Position numbers and translations under genes: made by a program. This document shows positions 21,160 to 21,684 of a stretch of 21,684 bases of DNA, piece by piece. The first letter of the stretch is position 1; each line of letters begins with the position of its first letter. The notes under the pieces are model-generated. The model was not told the DNA's origin. It saw nothing but the letters and a program-made list of their open reading frames with translations, and did not search any database. The stretch covers positions 1 to 21,684 of the forward strand of contig MGFD01000068.1 in the NCBI GenBank assembly GCA_001791715.1. Direction: 5' to 3'. Source of the stretch: Candidatus Uhrbacteria bacterium RIFOXYB2_FULL_45_11 (lineage in GTDB: Bacteria; Patescibacteriota; Patescibacteriia; UBA9934; GWF2-40-263).

Positions 21160-21216
21160 ACAGAGTCCATTCACCCTTCGACAAACCAATCACGGTTTGC
21201 TCAGGATCTGCGACAC

Positions 21217-21223
21217 GAGGAGG
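21217..21223 (+). promoter_or_regulatory. Strong Shine-Dalgarno GAGGAGG
   Basis: Seven bases complementary to the 16S 3' end lie 5 nt before the ATG at 21229, and this fixes the start. Other genes in the window lack so clear a site. Confidence 0.85.
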
Positions 21224-21228
21224 CTCAC

Positions 21229-21684
21229 ATGAATCGGGCAGAGTTTTTTCAAGGATTGGATCTGGAGCTTTGGGACATGAATGGTCGCAGGCTCATCCAG
21301 GCAGCATATGAGCTCGCAAAGCTTGGTCACGCAAAGCAAAAGCGCGATGATGGGGATCGGTATTTCAATCATCCACGCGATGTTGCACGACTGATGGTCA
21401 AGTTTAGTTATGCGAGCTGGAAAGAGCTGTGTGCAGCACTGTTGCATGACGGACTCGAAGACACCTACATACCGGACATCGTCTACATCCAGACGTTCGG
21501 TCCAGACGTTTACCGATGGATCGAGATATTGTCGAAAAGTGTTCCACGCATTGACCCGCTCACGGGATGCGTGACAGGGTACGTGAAAAAAACGCTCGAA
21601 GACTATTTCAAAGAGCTCATGCGCTCCCCGAAAGAAGTACGCGCCATCAAGTGCTGCGACCGTCTGCACAACCTGCGCACGATC
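21229..21684 (+). CDS. HD-domain (p)ppGpp hydrolase/SpoT-RelA-type protein, 3'-truncated by the window edge
   Basis: 152 codons are visible; the rest lies outside. The product fits the HD hydrolase domain of RelA/SpoT homologues, which removes the 3'-diphosphate of (p)ppGpp: AKQKRDDGDRYFNHPRDVARLM (R39, D40-D41, H48), AALLHDGLEDT (H73-D74 and E77-D78, the HD and ED motifs), TFGPDVYRWIEILSKSV, and IKCCDRLHNLRTI (D144, N148). All metal-binding residues are present. Whether a synthetase, TGS or ACT domain follows cannot be seen, so it may be a long Rel/SpoT or a small alarmone hydrolase. Codon choice (many CTG, CTC, CGC, GAC) and GC content are higher than in neighbouring genes, and the ribosome-binding site is unusually strong, hinting at a different history. 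Confidence 0.87.
   Translation, partial: MNRAEFFQGLDLELWDMNGRRLIQAAYELAKLGHAKQKRDDGDRYFNHPRDVARLMVKFSYASWKELCAALLHDGLEDTYIPDIVYIQTFGPDVYRWIEILSKSVPRIDPLTGCVTGYVKKTLEDYFKELMRSPKEVRAIKCCDRLHNLRTI

Noticed and set aside
21190..21669. Minus-strand frame of 159 codons at the right end
   Set aside because: It is the shadow of the plus-strand HD-hydrolase, which has a promoter, ribosome-binding site and complete HD motifs.

Overview
The window most resembles a chromosomal segment of a small-genome bacterium, probably Patescibacteria (CPR, Parcubacteria-like). This is an inference. It rests on moderate-to-low GC, very short intergenic gaps, mostly weak or absent Shine-Dalgarno sequences, a class II (B12-dependent) ribonucleotide reductase, a riboflavin kinase without its FAD-synthetase half, PEGA/beta-propeller and CapA-type surface proteins, and several membrane-anchored proteins of families without names. 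The long genes stay open with TGA read as stop, so the standard bacterial code (table 11) fits. There are no rRNA or tRNA genes, integrases, transposases, CRISPR arrays or phage genes.

Layout. (1) 1-1782: the 5' 594 codons of nrdJ on the minus strand, running off the left edge. Its 393-bp upstream region carries a promoter overlapped by two NrdR-type boxes, a perfect DnaA box and a 101-bp palindromic repeat. (2) 2176-7945: a minus-strand run with small gaps. In transcription order it encodes a 528-aa membrane protein, a NUDIX hydrolase, a membrane-anchored glycoside hydrolase, a flavin disulfide oxidoreductase, a membrane-anchored FAM173-like methyltransferase and a DEDDy exonuclease. (3) 8065-10710: a two-gene unit (LOG-family nucleotide hydrolase, then a GT-B glycosyltransferase resembling MGDG synthase), preceded by a small anchored extracytoplasmic protein. 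(4) 10827-11075: rpmB (ribosomal protein L28) alone on the plus strand with its own promoter and terminator. (5) 11175-15790: a lipoprotein ending in two Tudor-like repeats, then a two-gene unit for a MEMO-CapA fusion protein and a large anchored protein with a conserved KPVIYLYP motif. (6) 15851-18482: HU, riboflavin kinase, a NUDIX hydrolase and a CtpA/Prc protease, all minus strand. (7) 18574-19905: a divergent plus-strand PEGA/beta-propeller protein. (8) 19946-21028: a long-form glucose-1-phosphate thymidylyltransferase-like protein on the minus strand, diverging from the start of a SpoT/RelA-type HD hydrolase that runs off the right edge.

How it fits together: nucleotide supply and housecleaning (NrdJ, two NUDIX enzymes, LOG, HD hydrolase), envelope and surface chemistry (nucleotidyltransferase, glycosyltransferase, glycoside hydrolase, CapA domain, CtpA protease, anchored proteins), and chromosome or ribosome housekeeping (HU, L28). 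No dedicated defence or mobile system is visible. The most distinctive signals are non-coding. A pair of ~100-bp palindromes shows a compensatory arm substitution. A second, REP-like palindrome family sits on gene stop codons. The nrdJ control region is clear. An inverted repeat is centred between two divergent promoters.
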